A DNA stretch of 64,000 bases from Peromyscus leucopus (GCF_004664715.2 NC_051075.1:24117715-24181714), one strand, 5' to 3'. Counted from the first letter of the stretch, positions 10,108 to 20,018 are shown. The notes: generated by a model not told the origin, from the letters alone. Numbers and translations are program-made.

Positions 10108-10263
10108 GCCCGGCGGTGGTGGCGCACGCCTTTAATCCCAGCACTCGGGAGGCAGAGGCAGGTGGATCTCTGTGAGTTCGAGGCCAGCCTGGGCTACAGA
10201 GTGAGTTCCCGGACAGGCTCCAAAGCTACACAGAGAAACCCTGTCTCGAGAAACAAGAAAAAA
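10108..10263 (+). repeat. Young B1
   Basis: Near-consensus copy with AAAATCAA repeated at 10100-10107 and 10264-10271. Confidence 0.9.
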
Positions 10264-10277
10264 AAAATCAAAACATT

Positions 10278-10490
10278 TTTGGGGGGAAATGGCTCAGTGG
10301 TGAAGACTGCTTGCTGCTCTTCCAGAGGACTCAAGTCTGGCTCTTAGAACCAACATCAGGTGGCTCACAGCCATCTGTAACACCTGCTCCAAGGGGTTCA
10401 GCACTTTTTCCTGGTCCCTGTAGGCACCTGCACACATGTGGTATACTCATACATAGACACAGAAATAAGAATCAAAATAATCTTTTCTTT
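10278..10490 (+). repeat. B2-family SINE
   Basis: GGAAATGGCTCAGTGGTGAAG head and GGTGGCTCACAGCCATCTG body. Confidence 0.85.
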
Positions 10491-10507
10491 TTCTCTTTAA
10501 ATTTTTT

Positions 10508-10650
10508 TGGAGACAGTTTCTCTCTGTCTGTCCTGGCTGTCCTGGAACTCCCTCTGTAGACCAGGCTAGCCTCTGGCCTCGAACTCAGAAATCTGCCTGT
10601 CTCTGCCTCCCAAGTGCTGGGACTAAAGGTGCACACCACCACTGCTCCAC
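10508..10650 (-). repeat. B1, minus strand
   Basis: Reverse B1 with a short internal duplication (GCCTCTGGCCTCGAACTC). Confidence 0.85.
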
Positions 10651-10671
10651 TTTAAAAATGGTATTTTTTTA

Positions 10672-10717
10672 TGTGTGTGTGTGTATGTGTGTGTGTGTGT
10701 GTGTCTGTGTGTGTATA
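10672..10717 (+). repeat. (TG)n microsatellite
   Basis: Interrupted TG tract, about 22 units, lying beyond the head of the adjoining B1. Confidence 0.9.
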
Positions 10718-10751
10718 CAGTTCAAGCAAAAAGAGTAACAAAGCAATGTAA

Positions 10752-10870
10752 TTGCCAGATGTTGCGCCACAGGCTTTAACCTCAGCACTTGGGAGGCAGA
10801 GGCAAGTGGATCTCTGTGAGTTCAAGGCCAGTCAGGGACACACAGTGAGAGTCGGTCTCAAAAACAAAGT
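10752..10870 (+). repeat. B1, 3'-shortened
   Basis: GCCAGATGTTGCGCCACAGG head; ends GAGAGTCGGTCTCAAAAAC. Confidence 0.75.
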
Positions 10871-10889
10871 GAGGGGAAAAAACTGCATC

Positions 10890-11040
10890 CAGCTGGGTGG
10901 TTGTGGCACACACCTTTAATTCCAGCACTCAGGAGGCAGAGGCAGGCAGAGGCAGATGAGTTCGAGGCCAGCCTGGTCTACAAAATGAGTTCAAGGACAG
11001 CCAGAGCTTACAAAGAAAACCTTGTTTCAAAAAACCGAAC
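10890..11040 (+). repeat. B1 with short internal duplication
   Basis: GGCAGAGGCAGGCAGAGGCAG shows a slipped duplication in the middle of the body. Confidence 0.85.
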
Positions 11041-11078
11041 CAACCGACCAAACAACAACAAAACACCTCATCTGGGTG

Positions 11079-11433
11079 ACTGCCTTAGTTACTTTTTCTA
11101 TTGCTATGACAAAACATCATTGCTAAATTAATTTGGGGCTCATGGTTCCAGAGGGTTGGAGTCTCTGACCATCATGGTGGGGAGCATGGCAGCAGGCAGG
11201 CAGGCATGGTGCTGGAGCAGCAGCTGAGAGCTCACATCTGATCAGGAAGTAGGAGGCTGAGAGAGACACTGGGAATGGCCTGAGCTTTTGAATCCCTAGA
11301 GACCACCCCCCAGTGACACATCTTTTCCAACAAGGTCACACCTCTTAATCCTTCCCAAACAGTTCCACCAACTGGGTACCAAGCATTCAAACATATGAAC
11401 CTGTGGGGGCCATCCTCATTCCAACCACCACAG
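11079..11433 (+). repeat. Rodent medium-reiteration repeat, family 2 copy a
   Basis: Same family as 31630-32006: GCCTTAGTTACTTTTTCTATTGC start, ATCATGGTGGGGAGCATGGC and GGCATGGTGCTGGAGCAGC middle, ATCCTCATTCCAACCACCACA end. I recall it as RMER1-like, but the name was not verified. Confidence 0.75.
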
Positions 11434-11597
11434 AGTCCCCCGTAACATTCCAGCAGTCATGTCCCCTCCACTCTACTCGAGGTCACACAAACACAAGTGG
11501 GCATCATCTTGCTTTTTCCTTTATAGTTCTATGGATGACACTAGCAATTTCACATACAACTGCAAGACTGCACATTTGACAAATTATGTTCTGTGTC
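11434..11597. other. Single-copy stretch
   Basis: No recognised repeat or exon. Confidence 0.3.
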
Positions 11598-11706
11598 AGG
11601 CTGGGTGGTGCATACCTTTAATCTCAGCAGTTAGGAGGAGGCAGAGGCAGATGGATCTCTGTGAGTTTGAGGGTAGCCTAGTCTACTTAGTGAGCTCCAG
11701 GGGAAA
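11598..11706 (+). repeat. B1, 3'-shortened
   Basis: GGCTGGGTGGTGCATACC head. The body ends at GAGCTCCAGG, and an A/G-rich tail continues into the GGAA microsatellite. Confidence 0.8.
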
Positions 11707-11723
11707 AAAAAAGAGGAAAGAGA

Positions 11724-11788
11724 GGAAGGAAGGAAGGAAGGAAGGAAGGAAGGAAGGAAGGAAGGAAGGAAGGAAGGAAGGAAGGAAG
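11724..11788 (+). repeat. (GGAA)n microsatellite
   Basis: About 16 GGAA units grown from the B1 tail. Tandem GGAA can bind ETS factors; here it is more simply a SINE-tail microsatellite. Confidence 0.9.
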
Positions 11789-11852
11789 AAATAAAGGGAA
11801 AATTATTGTTCCAGTAAATTAACTTGGTCATAACCCTACAAAGTTCAGGCCA

Positions 11853-12010
11853 AGGGGTGCTAGACAGATGTCTCAGTAGTTAAGAACACTGGCTACTCTT
11901 CCAGAGGACCCTGGTTCAGTTCCCAGCACCTACATGGAAGCTCTCTAGTTCCAGGTGATCTGACACCCTCACATAGACAAATGTGCTCATAAAATAAAAA
12001 TAAATAAATG
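11853..12010 (+). repeat. B2-family SINE
   Basis: GACAGATGTCTCAGTAGTTAAG head, GGTTCAGTTCCCAGCACC, AATAAAAATAAATAAATG tail. Confidence 0.85.
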
Positions 12011-12019
12011 AAAAAATAT

Positions 12020-12873
12020 TGTTATGGAATGTTAAAGATGTGTTATGCTTGTTTATGCTGTGGGATATTTATTTAATGATGCAAAGATATGTTGCATTTG
12101 TTTAACTCTGTAAAGCTGTGTTACTTTGCTTGCCTTAAACACCTACTAAAAAGCTGAATGACCAGTAGCTAGGCAGGAGAGGGACAGGTGGGACTGGTGG
12201 GCAGAGAGAATAAAGAAAAGGAGAAATCTAGGCTCGAGAGAAAAGTAAAGAGGGAGGAGCAAGAAGAGAGAGGAGGATGCCAGGGCCCAGGGGCCATCAA
12301 CCCAGCACACAGCCACCCAGCACACAGCCACCTAGCACACAGCCACCCAGCACACAGCCACTCAGCACACAGCCACTCAGCACACAGCCACCCAGCACAC
12401 AGCCACCCAGCACACAGCCACCCAGCACACAGCCACCCAGCACACAGCCACTCAGCACACAGCCACCCAGCACACAGCCACCCAGTACACAGCCACTCAG
12501 CACACAGCCACCCAGCACACAGCCACCCAGCACACAGCCACTCAGCACACAGCCACATATCACACAGCCACATATCACACAGCCACCTAGCACACAGCCA
12601 CACAGCCACACAGCCACTCAGCACACAGCCACCCGGCACACAGCCACCCAGCCACCCAGCCAGCCACGGAGTAAGAAGGAAAGAAAGATATATAGAATAA
12701 AGAAAGGAAAAAAGCCCGAAGGCAAAACATAGTTAAAGAGAAACGGGATAATTTAAGTTAGAAAAGCTGGATAGAAACAAGCCAAGCTAAGCCAGGCATT
12801 CATAAGTAAGAATAAGTCTCTGTGTATTTATTTGTGAGCTGGGTTGAGGGCCCTAAGAGGAAAAAAATAACTA
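12020..12873 (+). repeat. Solo LTR with internal minisatellite
   Basis: Same LTR family as 3983-4488 (TGTTATGGAATG, GATGCAAAGATATGTTGCAT, GGGATAATTTAAGTTAGAAAAGC). It measures about 854 bases instead of about 500, because a 15-base tandem array fills its middle. Flanks AAATAT (12014) and GGATAT (12874) may be a decayed 6-base duplication. No internal region follows, so this is a recombined solo LTR. Confidence 0.8.
12299..12662 (+). repeat. 15-bp minisatellite (CACCCAGCACACAGC)n
   Basis: About 20 near-perfect 15-base units followed by a few irregular ones. Variation is mainly CCC/CTC/CCT at the unit start. Because 15 is divisible by 3, long frames open on both strands; they encode STQPP-, HSHPA- or CAGWL-type repeats and are artefacts. 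Confidence 0.95.
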
Positions 12874-12883
12874 GGATATTAAG

Positions 12884-12962
12884 TCAAATAAACCCTTTCC
12901 TCTCCACATTGTTTTTGGTCAGGGTGTTTCATCACAGTGATAGTAACTAACTCTAAGACAAC
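12884..12962 (+). repeat. Family 1 repeat, 3' fragment
   Basis: CAAATAAACCCTTTCCTCTCC through CATCACAGTGATAGTAAC and CTAAGACA matches the last 80 bases of 16423-16777. Confidence 0.7.
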
Positions 12963-13040
12963 CAGGCTGGTCTCGAACTTGAAGTGATCCTGTTCTTACC
13001 TCCAGAGTGCTGGGATTACAGGCCTACACCAGCACACCTG
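12963..13040 (-). repeat. B1 fragment, minus strand
   Basis: CCAGGCTGGTCTCGAACTTG to TGGGATTACAGGCCTACACC; old proto-B1-like spelling. Confidence 0.6.
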
Positions 13041-13253
13041 GTATGAAGGGATGCTTGGGAAAATGTGGATGCTGGTTTTTGTTTGTTTGTTTTGCATTTC
13101 CTTTGTAAGAATTCAGAGGATTATGAAATTGGGCCTCTCCTGTCCTGAATCATGGAGTAACACGCACTCCTGGTGGAGCTACGTGAGTACAAACAGGAGC
13201 CCGGCATTTAGTCCGCTATGGCTGTTACTCATTAAACTTCTGGGGGACCCCTG

Positions 13254-13658
13254 TGCTGTGGGATGTCTTTCTGTACTTTGTGAATATGTGTTGCTCTGAT
13301 TGGTTGATTAATAAAGCTGCATTGGCCTATGGCAGGGCAGGATAAGGTTAAGTGGTACATTCAAACTGAAAAACAAGAAGAATAAGGGTGGATGCGGGGA
13401 GACACCAGCCTGCTGCCCAAGGATCAACAAGATGCTCACAGACTGGTAACATCACGGCCACGTGGCAACATATAGATTAATAGAAATGAGTTGAGTTATA
13501 AGAGCTAGCTAGCAAGAAGCCTGACCCATAGGCCATGCAGTTTGTAAGTAATATAAGCCTCTGTGTGTTTACTTGGGACCAAGAGGCTGCGGAATGTGGG
13601 TGGGAGAGAGTCATCCCGACCACAGGGGCGAGCATGACCGGAGAAACTTCCGGCTACA
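13254..13658 (+). repeat. Solo LTR with perfect 6-bp duplication
   Basis: TGCTGTGGGATG to CGGCTACA, flanked by CCCCTG at 13248-13253 and 13659-13664. Related to the LTRs of 45659-47761 (GTGTTGCTCTGATTGGTTGAT, AATAAAGCTGCATTGGCC). The CCAAT-box-like ATTGG and AATAAA fit LTR promoter and polyadenylation signals. Confidence 0.9.
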
Positions 13659-13664
13659 CCCCTG

Positions 13665-14029
13665 CTTTCTCAGTACTGGGTTAAGGCATCTATAAAGCAA
13701 GGTTTAAATGAGAAGCCTGTCAGAGAAACGGCTGTTTCACAGCTCAGAAATGTGCCCTGTGCTTTAGGAAGTTTCGTGTCCCTAACATAGTCTTTGGAGT
13801 GATGAGAATGAATTTTAGTAGGCTCTGTTCGTCTTTGCACACACCATCGTCTTCATGCACACACGCATTGGGCGATGCTCTGTAAATGTCTCTTGCGGCC
13901 CCTGTCAGATCACATTGTTGTGATGGTTTCCTGACTGGTTTCTCTTACTCCACAGCTAGATCCTTAGGACAAATGTGTGACAAGCAGTGAGCCTCCCTAG
14001 ATGCATGCTAATCTTTATTTGCACTTTAA
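13665..14029. other. Single-copy stretch
   Basis: A good acceptor-like tract TTTCTCTTACTCCACAG ends at 13954, but all three frames stop within about 10 codons. Confidence 0.35.
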
Positions 14030-14189
14030 TTAATTCATTGTGAGGGAGGCAAGTGCCACAGTGCACCTGTGGAGGTCAGAGGAAAACTTGTGAGAGTCAG
14101 TTCTCCCTTCCACGGTCCCAGGGATCAAACCCAGGCTCTCGGGGTTAGGCAGCGAGCACCTTTACCTGCTGAACCATCTCCCTGGCCCC
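14030..14189 (-). repeat. B3 SINE, minus strand
   Basis: GAGAGTCAGTTCTCCCTTCC body and CTGCTGAACCATCTCCC head. Confidence 0.8.
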
Positions 14190-14267
14190 ACAAATACTGT
14201 TTGAGGAGTGAATATTCTTAATATTCTAGGTCTACTCTAAACATGTCCACCAGTAAAGCTGCACACT

Positions 14268-14446
14268 TTTTTTAGCATGTATTCATATGTATGTGCACAC
14301 GTGTACAGGTGCCCTCAGGAGAGGGTGTTGGATGCCCTGGTGCTGGAGTTGCAGGTGCTTGTAAGTCACCTAGTGTGGGTGGTAGGGACCAAACTCTTAC
14401 CCTCTGCAGAGCAAGATCTCTTAATGGCTGAGCATCTCTCTAGCAG
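14268..14446 (-). repeat. B2-family SINE, minus strand
   Basis: GGTGCTGGAGTTGCAGGTGC body and TGGCTGAGCATCTCTCTAGC head. Confidence 0.8.
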
Positions 14447-14836
14447 GGCTCCATACATTTCTAAGGAATTCTATCTTAATTTAGGAGTTGTCATGGTTAT
14501 TTTCAATTCTTTTGTGTTTTTCTGCGGCTTACGGCATTATTGTTATTTAAATTTTCTTATTTTTGTCTTAAATATGTAAGAGAGTGTATTAACAGGAAAC
14601 TGATTCACATGCCAAGTGGGCAGATCACAGCAGTTAATTACCCACAAACTATTACTCAGAGGTGGTGAACCTGAGTACCTGTGAAGGCTTTTACCAAGCT
14701 GGGATGAAAGACATGAAGAGTAATGTGTCATCATCAACAGTGAAGCCATGACCTATGTAGGCATGAATTTAAAATGTTCTGAGAAGCCAGCTCACAGCAA
14801 AATCAGAAATCAGATGTTTCAAAAATCTTTTCATTA

Positions 14837-14840
<4 letters not shown>
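14447..14840. other. Single-copy stretch
   Basis: AT-rich; no repeat or convincing exon. Confidence 0.35.
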
Positions 14841-14878
<38 letters not shown>

Positions 14879-14885
14879 TGTGTGT
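14841..14885 (+). repeat. (TG)n microsatellite
   Basis: About 22 TG units with one TA interruption, at the tail side of the following B2. Confidence 0.95.
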
Positions 14886-15077
14886 TTTCCTGCATGTATG
14901 TCTATGTAACACGATGCACAACTACCTGATGTCCATAGAGGCCAGAGGAAGGTATGGGATCTCGGGGAACTGGAGTCACAGACAGTTCTGAGCCACGGTG
15001 TGAGTGCTGGGAATTGAACTCAGGTCCTCTGAAAGCACAGCCAGTGATCTTAACTACTGAGCCATATCTCCGGCCCC
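14886..15077 (-). repeat. B2-family SINE, minus strand
   Basis: GGAACTGGAGTCACAGACAG and ACTGAGCCATATCTCCGGCC. Confidence 0.85.
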
Positions 15078-15211
15078 AGGAATCACTGAGATTTTTCTAA
15101 TTACATTAATCATTTCTAGTAAAATATACTTCTTGTTAACTGACCTTAACTACATTTTAGGAAGTTTTTTGTTAGGTTTTACTATTGGAATTATTGATTA
15201 GTTCCCCAAAT

Positions 15212-15320
15212 ATTCTTGGAACTCACTCTGTAGCCCAGGCTGGCCTCAAACTCACAGAGATCCGCCTGGCTCTGCCTCCCGAGTGCTGGGATTAAAGGCC
15301 TGCGCCACCACCACCCGGCT
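15212..15320 (-). repeat. 3'-truncated B1, minus strand
   Basis: The head half (TGGGATTAAAGGCCTGCGCC) is near consensus, but the copy starts at TTGGAACTCACTCTG and has no T-rich tail. Compare 62100-62200. Confidence 0.8.
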
Positions 15321-16000
15321 AACAAAGCACTATTTTACATTTAAAGCACACGTAGACTGCTTGTCAATTCAGTTGAACAGCGATATTCTTGGAGGTAAAC
15401 TAATTAAGTTGCTGCTCAGGTGGAATTGGGAAGCCACAGGGAACAGACCTTCCCCAAACCTCTTCCGCTAATTCCCTAGGTGGTGTCAGTCATTAATACG
15501 TTAGTTTAAATTAGTTTATCAGTCGCCTATTTGTATGAGTCTCCTAAGAAATAAAACATTGGTGCCCAGTAGGGAGAGAGAGGAAAGGACAATTGGCAGG
15601 CTAATTGAGTTGGAACAGGGCAATAGGCAGTTTGGGAGGCGGGACAAGAAAGCCAAGTGTCTGAAAATGGAGAATGCAGAAAGGTACGTCAGGAAAAGAG
15701 AAAGGATTCGTGGAGGAAAAAACCTTACCCATTTCAGACCATTTCAGGGAGTATATTCCACAGATGCAGCTGATTCCAAGCAGTAATGAAGCCATACATT
15801 ACGCAGTCACTATATTACGATATTACGTCCCTATGTGACATGAGGTGACTCTGTCTTCCAAAGTTCTTTCACAACTACCAGGCAAAATCAATTACCCTGA
15901 GCTTGGGGATCAGCTGGAGGGCCTTGGGGCAGCTGTTCCCGAAACCCCCGCTAGCCTGTCTATTGAGTAACAGAAACTACAAGCTTCTCAATGACACAAG
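15321..16000. other. Single-copy stretch
   Basis: Contains a 60-codon open frame rich in Arg/Glu/Lys (about 15535-15786). A donor-like GAAAG/GTACGT (15684) lies inside it, but no convincing acceptor precedes it. Nothing certain. Confidence 0.35.
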
Positions 16001-16007
16001 CAGGCTG

Positions 16008-16208
16008 AAGACTGGGGGTGTGGCTCAGTCCGAAGAGTGCTTGTCTAGCTCACCCAAAGTCCTGGGTTTGATCCCCACCAATGGCTTGGTGGCTCTGCAC
16101 TGTGATGCCAGCATTTATGATATGGAGACGGGAGCAGCAGTGGTTGAAGTTTATTCCTGTCGGCGTGGTGACTCTGAGCCTAACCTGGAGCACGAAAGAC
16201 GGTGTCCT
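16008..16208 (+). repeat. B4 SINE
   Basis: ID-like head GGGGGTGTGGCTCAG, then GGTTTGATCCCCACC, then a worn B1 half. Confidence 0.7.
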
Positions 16209-16215
16209 AGCTAGC

Positions 16216-16421
16216 TTTTTTTTTTGTTTTTTTTTTTTTTAGGTTTACTTATTTTATGTGCATTGGTGTTTTGCTTGCATGTGTGTCTATGGGAGGGTGT
16301 CAGATCCTTTAGAACTGGAATTACAGACAGGTGTGCACTGTCATATTGTTGCTGGGAATTGAACCCGGGTCCTCTGGAAGAGCGGCCAGCGCTCTTGGCC
16401 GCGGAGCCATCTCTCCAGCCC
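16216..16421 (-). repeat. B2 SINE, minus strand
   Basis: Well-conserved copy with GGAATTGAACCCGGGTCC and GGAGCCATCTCTCCAGCCCC. It sits at the left edge of the family 1 repeat, whose first bases (CTAGCTAG / CTGGCTAG) may be duplicated on both sides. Confidence 0.9.
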
Positions 16422-16422
16422 C

Positions 16423-16777
16423 CTGGCTAGTTTTATGTCAACCTGACACAAACTAGAGTCATCAGAGAGGAGGGAGCCTCAACTGAGAAAAAAACGTCTC
16501 CGGAAGATCAGGCTGTAGGCAAGCCTGTAAGCATTTTCTTAATCAGCGACTAATGGGGGCGGGCCTAGCCTATTGTGGATGATGCTATCCCTAGGCTGAT
16601 GGTCCTAGGTTATCTATAAGAAAGCGGGCTGAGAGGTTCCTGCCCTGCTTGAGTCCCTGCCCTGACTTCCTTCAATGATGATGGCTGATGTGGAAATGTA
16701 AGCCAAATGAACCCTTTCCTCCCCAAGTTGCTTTGGTCTCAGTATTTCATCACAGCAATGGTAATCCTGACTAAGCC
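16423..16777 (+). repeat. Rodent medium-reiteration repeat, family 1, fullest copy
   Basis: CTGGCTAGTTTTATGTCAACC start, CCTATTGTGGATGATGCTATCC middle, GTAATCCTGACTAAGCC end. Serves as the local reference for the partial copies at 2108, 12884 and 26092. Confidence 0.8.
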
Positions 16778-16944
16778 ACTAAGCCTGAGGAAATAATTAT
16801 CTTTGATCTTGGAGAGAAAGGAAAGTACCTCTTGAGCGCCAGGTAATGAGGATCAGGTGCGCATTTGGCCACCAGATGCCACCAGTAAGAAGGTGTCGCT
16901 TGTCTGGGGTCACCTCTCTTCCCTCTAACCTGCTCGCATTGCAG

Positions 16945-17117
16945 ACGCCCATCTGCCTTCCCAGCTGCTGTTGAAATCACACTCCCCTTCTTTCTCCATC
17001 CCTGGCTGCTCGGCTGCTCCCCTGGCTTGCCTCCCAGTCAGGGGAGAGAGCAGAGCGAGCCTTGTGAACGGTAACTCTTCAAATGTGGTAGATCCTACAC
17101 ACCACGTGCCATTTCAG
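16945..17117 (+). CDS. Candidate internal exon, weak
   Basis: A pyrimidine-rich tract (CTCTTCCCTCTAACCTGCTCGCATTGCAG) precedes a 57-codon frame, which ends at CCATTTCAG followed by GTAACA. The frame begins two bases into the exon and includes SLVNGNSSNVVDPTHHVPFQ. It ends in phase 0, and the next candidate exon (17242) also starts in phase 0, but the implied intron is only about 124 bases. A second frame is also open over most of the segment, so coding is uncertain. Protein not recognised. Confidence 0.2.
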
Positions 17118-17241
17118 GTAACAAAAGCTTGAAACCCCTAAGAAATGTGTCAGTAATTACCTTTTCTTGGGCGTTGGAAAGTTACAGGCTGACTGTCAAA
17201 TGGCTGGGAATGTGTTCTATTTACTGGTCTTTTCCTTCCAG

Positions 17242-17355
17242 CAGTTAAAAACCAGTAACCTAAAGCAGAGCAAGCTCAACATTCTATTAAGATTAATCAG
17301 AAGGAGCAGCCGGGCCCCCATTGCTGTGGAAAGGGCCGCTTGCTGTCACGTATAG
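17242..17355 (+). CDS. Candidate terminal exon, weak
   Basis: The strong acceptor-like tract TTTACTGGTCTTTTCCTTCCAG is followed by 37 codons (QLKTSNLKQSKLNILLRLIR, then 17 more residues) and TAG. The product would be short and basic. No polyadenylation signal follows closely. The same bases could instead be a conserved regulatory element. Confidence 0.2.
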   Translation, partial: QLKTSNLKQSKLNILLRLIRRSSRAPIAVERAACCHV

Positions 17356-17757
17356 TGAAGCAAAGGTATCCGAGCTTAGCCTCTTACCAGACGAGAGACT
17401 GACGGACACTGAAGTAGATTATCGGGGGGGAAAAAGCAGCTCTTTTTCCTGTTATTCTTGGTACACAGTCTGATAAATGGACTCTCATGGGTGCTGAGTT
17501 CCAAACAGGAAAATGTCATATAAGACTGAGGCCTTTGGGACATCACATGTCCGTGTTTCTGTTTGTTTCAAGCAGGACGCTGGGACTGGAGAGCAAGGAG
17601 TCACACAGACAGTCTGGTGGGTGCTCCAGAGCCCAGCAGTGCCTCAGCAGAGCAGAGCCTGGCAGAGAGCGCCGTTTGCTGCTGCTGCTACTACGGTCCC
17701 CTCTCACTGAAGGGAAGCAGCAGGTCTTGTTTGGTTGGTTGCTTTTACTTTTTGCTT

Positions 17758-17903
17758 TTGTTTTTTGAGACCAAGTCTCTCTCTGTAGCCCTGGCTGTCC
17801 TGGAGCTCAGTATGTAGACCAGGCTGGCCTAGAACTCACAGAGCTCTGCCTGCTTCTGCCTCTCCAGTACTGAGATTTAAGGCTTGCACCACCACGCCCA
17901 GTT
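17758..17903 (-). repeat. B1, minus strand
   Basis: TTTTTTGAGACCAAGTCTC to GCACCACCACGCCCAG. Confidence 0.85.
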
Positions 17904-17949
17904 TACTTTGGGAGTTTTTGAATCAATGTCTCACACATTTGTCTGCATA

Positions 17950-18072
17950 TATGTATACTAGGTTGACCTAGAACTCACTATGTAGCTCAGGCTGGCCTCA
18001 AAGCACATGGCAATCCTCCTGCCTCAGCTTCCCAAATGCTAGGATTGCAGATGTAAGCCAGAATACCTAGGT
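17950..18072 (-). repeat. Old B1-like SINE, minus strand
   Basis: CTAGAACTCACTATGTAGCTC and GCCTCAGCTTCCCAAATGC; diverged. Confidence 0.65.
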
Positions 18073-18137
18073 AAGCACTAGGTTTTGGAAAAACACCACC
18101 ACACATAGAGAGATAAAGATAAAGATACTTAGTGATT

Positions 18138-18333
18138 TCCTTTTTTTTTTTTTTTTTTTTTTGTTTTTTGTTTTTTGTTTTTTGTTTTTCCAGACAGGGT
18201 TTCTCTGTGTAGCCCCCTGGCTGTTCTGGAACTCACTCTGCAGACCAGGTTGGCCTCAAAGATCCACCTACCTACCTCTGCCTCTCGAGTGTTAGGATTT
18301 AGGATTAAAGGCATGGGCCACCACATCTGACTT
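18138..18333 (-). repeat. B1 with long A-rich tail, minus strand
   Basis: T22 plus (GTTTTTT)n tail, then CAGACAGGGTTTCTCTGTGTAG. It has a small GGATTTAGGATTAAAGG duplication near the head. Confidence 0.9.
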
Positions 18334-18534
18334 TAGTTAATGGGTTCTAAGCCTTTCAAGTCAGGATCTAGTCTGCTGGTTTGAAGGGAGGAAAGCTAGC
18401 TTTACCTCAGAGGACAGTATCACAGGACAGTAAGGGGAAAAGGAGCATTTGCAGGGTGATCCTTGAAGTCAGGCTTTAGTTTGAATCCTACCTCTCAAAC
18501 TTAGAGCTACAAAGTGTATAATAACTTACATCGA

Positions 18535-18725
18535 GGGGCTGGAGGATGGCTTAGTGATTAAGAGCATTGGCTGCTCTTCCAAAGCACCTCCGTTCAATTC
18601 CCAGCACCTACATGGCAGCTCACAACTGTCTGCAACTCCTGTTCTGGGGGATCAGACACCCTCACACAGACATGCATTCAGGTAAAACACCAATGTGAAT
18701 AAAACACCAATAAATAAATTTTAAA
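18535..18725 (+). repeat. B2 SINE
   Basis: GGGGCTGGAGGATGGCTTAG head to AACACCAATAAATAAATTTT tail. Confidence 0.9.
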
Positions 18726-18754
18726 AATAACTTACATTGTTCATTCTTTCTGCC

Positions 18755-18846
18755 TCTTGATGATCTGGCTAGCTTTGAATTTACAGAGATCCACCTGCTT
18801 CTACCTCCTCAGTGCTGGAGTTAAGGTGTGTACCACCATGTCTGGA
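18755..18846 (-). repeat. Old B1 fragment, minus strand
   Basis: GGCTAGCTTTGAATTTACAG to GTGTGTACCACCATGTCTGG. Confidence 0.65.
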
Positions 18847-18862
18847 ATAAAAGGCAACTTTT

Positions 18863-19027
18863 TTTTTTTTTTTTTTTTTGGTTTTTCGAGACAGGGTTTC
18901 TCTGTGTAGCTTTGCATCTTTCCTGGAGCTCACTTGGTAGCCCAGGCTGGCCTCGAACTCACAGAGATCCGCCTGGCTCTGCCTCCCGAGTGCTGGGATT
19001 AAAGGCGTGCGCCACCAACGCCCGGCT
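18863..19027 (-). repeat. Young B1 with perfect duplication
   Basis: Near-consensus reverse copy between 14-base repeats AAAAGGCAACTTTT (18849-18862 and 19028-19041). Confidence 0.95.
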
Positions 19028-19353
19028 AAAAGGCAACTTTTAAGGTATTATGTTTTATAAATATTTGTTGAATCCAAGCCTGTTTTTGACAGTTTATGTG
19101 CCCCCAAACTGACTTTTATGTAATACCCAAATATTAAATATCTATTTTAATATAAGAGATCTCTAAGCTGGGTGTGGTGGTGTATGTACGTACGGGTAAA
19201 CTCCCATACACATACAAAACCAAAAATATTTGCTTGTGGGCATTTACAGAAAGGCTCAGTGACCATTAGAAAATAACACAGCTGCTCAGAGTACCACTCA
19301 CAATGAATTCCTTTTTTAAATTTATTTATTTATTAAATGTTGGGCATGAAACT

Positions 19354-19523
19354 GGGCGGTGGTGGCGCAGGCCTTTGATCCCAGCACTTGGGGAGGCAGA
19401 GGCTGGCGGATCTCTGTGAGTTCGAGGCCAGCCTGGTCTACAGAGCGAGCTCTAGGACAGGCACCAAAACTACACAGAGAAACCCTGTCTCAAAAAACCA
19501 AAAATAAATGAAAAAATAAAAGC
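19354..19523 (+). repeat. B1 inserted into an ID-like element
   Basis: Flanked by GGGCATGAAACT (19342-19353 and 19525-19536), which belongs to the ID-like sequence it split. Confidence 0.9.
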
Positions 19524-19524
19524 T

Positions 19525-19592
19525 GGGCATGAAACTCAGGGCCTTGAGCATGCTAGGCAAGCACTCTGTCACTAAGCTATGTTCCAGTCATC
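19525..19592 (-). repeat. ID-type SINE, minus strand
   Basis: CATGCTAGGCAAGCACTCTG and CACTAAGCTATGTTCC are the reverse of the ID head. Confidence 0.65.
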
Positions 19593-19813
19593 CTCCCACA
19601 CCCTTTTTGCTAAGGTTATTTGCCGGGCAGGAAAAGAGAATCTGGAACAACTGCCTTCACTTGTCAGTGTGGTTGAACAGTGAGCAGAGCTGTTGAGTAG
19701 AGTAGGAACCATTTACGGCTATTCAGTTCTAACCTTACAAGGAATGAAAATCGCTCAAGAGAAGTCAGAGTATATCAGGTCGGTGGCAAGAATTTTTAAG
19801 GACAATTATTTTA

Positions 19814-19814
19814 T

Positions 19815-19860
<46 letters not shown>
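19814..19860 (+). repeat. (TG)n microsatellite
   Basis: About 22 TG units at the tail side of the next B2. Confidence 0.95.
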
Positions 19861-19862
<2 letters not shown>

Positions 19863-20018
19863 CCATGTGCAGGCAAGAGCCAGCTGAGGCAAGAAGAGGG
19901 CGTTAGATCACCTGGAACCGAAGTCACAAGTGGTTGTGAGCCACCGTGTGGGTGCTGGAAACTGAACTCTGGTCCTCTGCACAACCAACAAGTGTTCTCA
20001 AACACTGAGTCCCATGAC
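19861..20018 (-). repeat. B2-family SINE, minus strand
   Basis: GGTTGTGAGCCACCGTGTGGG and GAACTCTGGTCCTCTGC. Confidence 0.8.

Larger units (their letters stand above)
16778..17757. other. Single-copy island of about 1 kb
   Basis: Free of SINEs and not low-complexity, unlike its surroundings. It contains two splice-flanked frames listed separately (16945 and 17242) and an AGATTAATCAG homeodomain-type motif at 17289. It could be exonic, or a conserved non-coding element. Confidence 0.45.

Noticed and set aside
12299..12662. CRISPR-like regularly spaced repeat
   Set aside because: Units are contiguous without spacers, and the genome is mammalian.
12169..12732. Open frames of 106-170 codons on both strands across the 15-bp array
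   Set aside because: They arise because the repeat period is a multiple of three. The peptides are pure repeats without start context, and the sequence is an LTR.
15535..15786. 83-codon Arg/Glu/Lys-rich plus frame
   Set aside because: Contains a donor-like site but lacks an acceptor or start context. Purine-rich sequence opens such frames by chance.
18828..19043. Frames reading like PGWPRTHRDPPGSASRVLGL
   Set aside because: This peptide is the reading of reverse B1 SINEs. It recurs at many B1 copies here (for example 2473, 23091, 33457, 52399) and is not a gene family.
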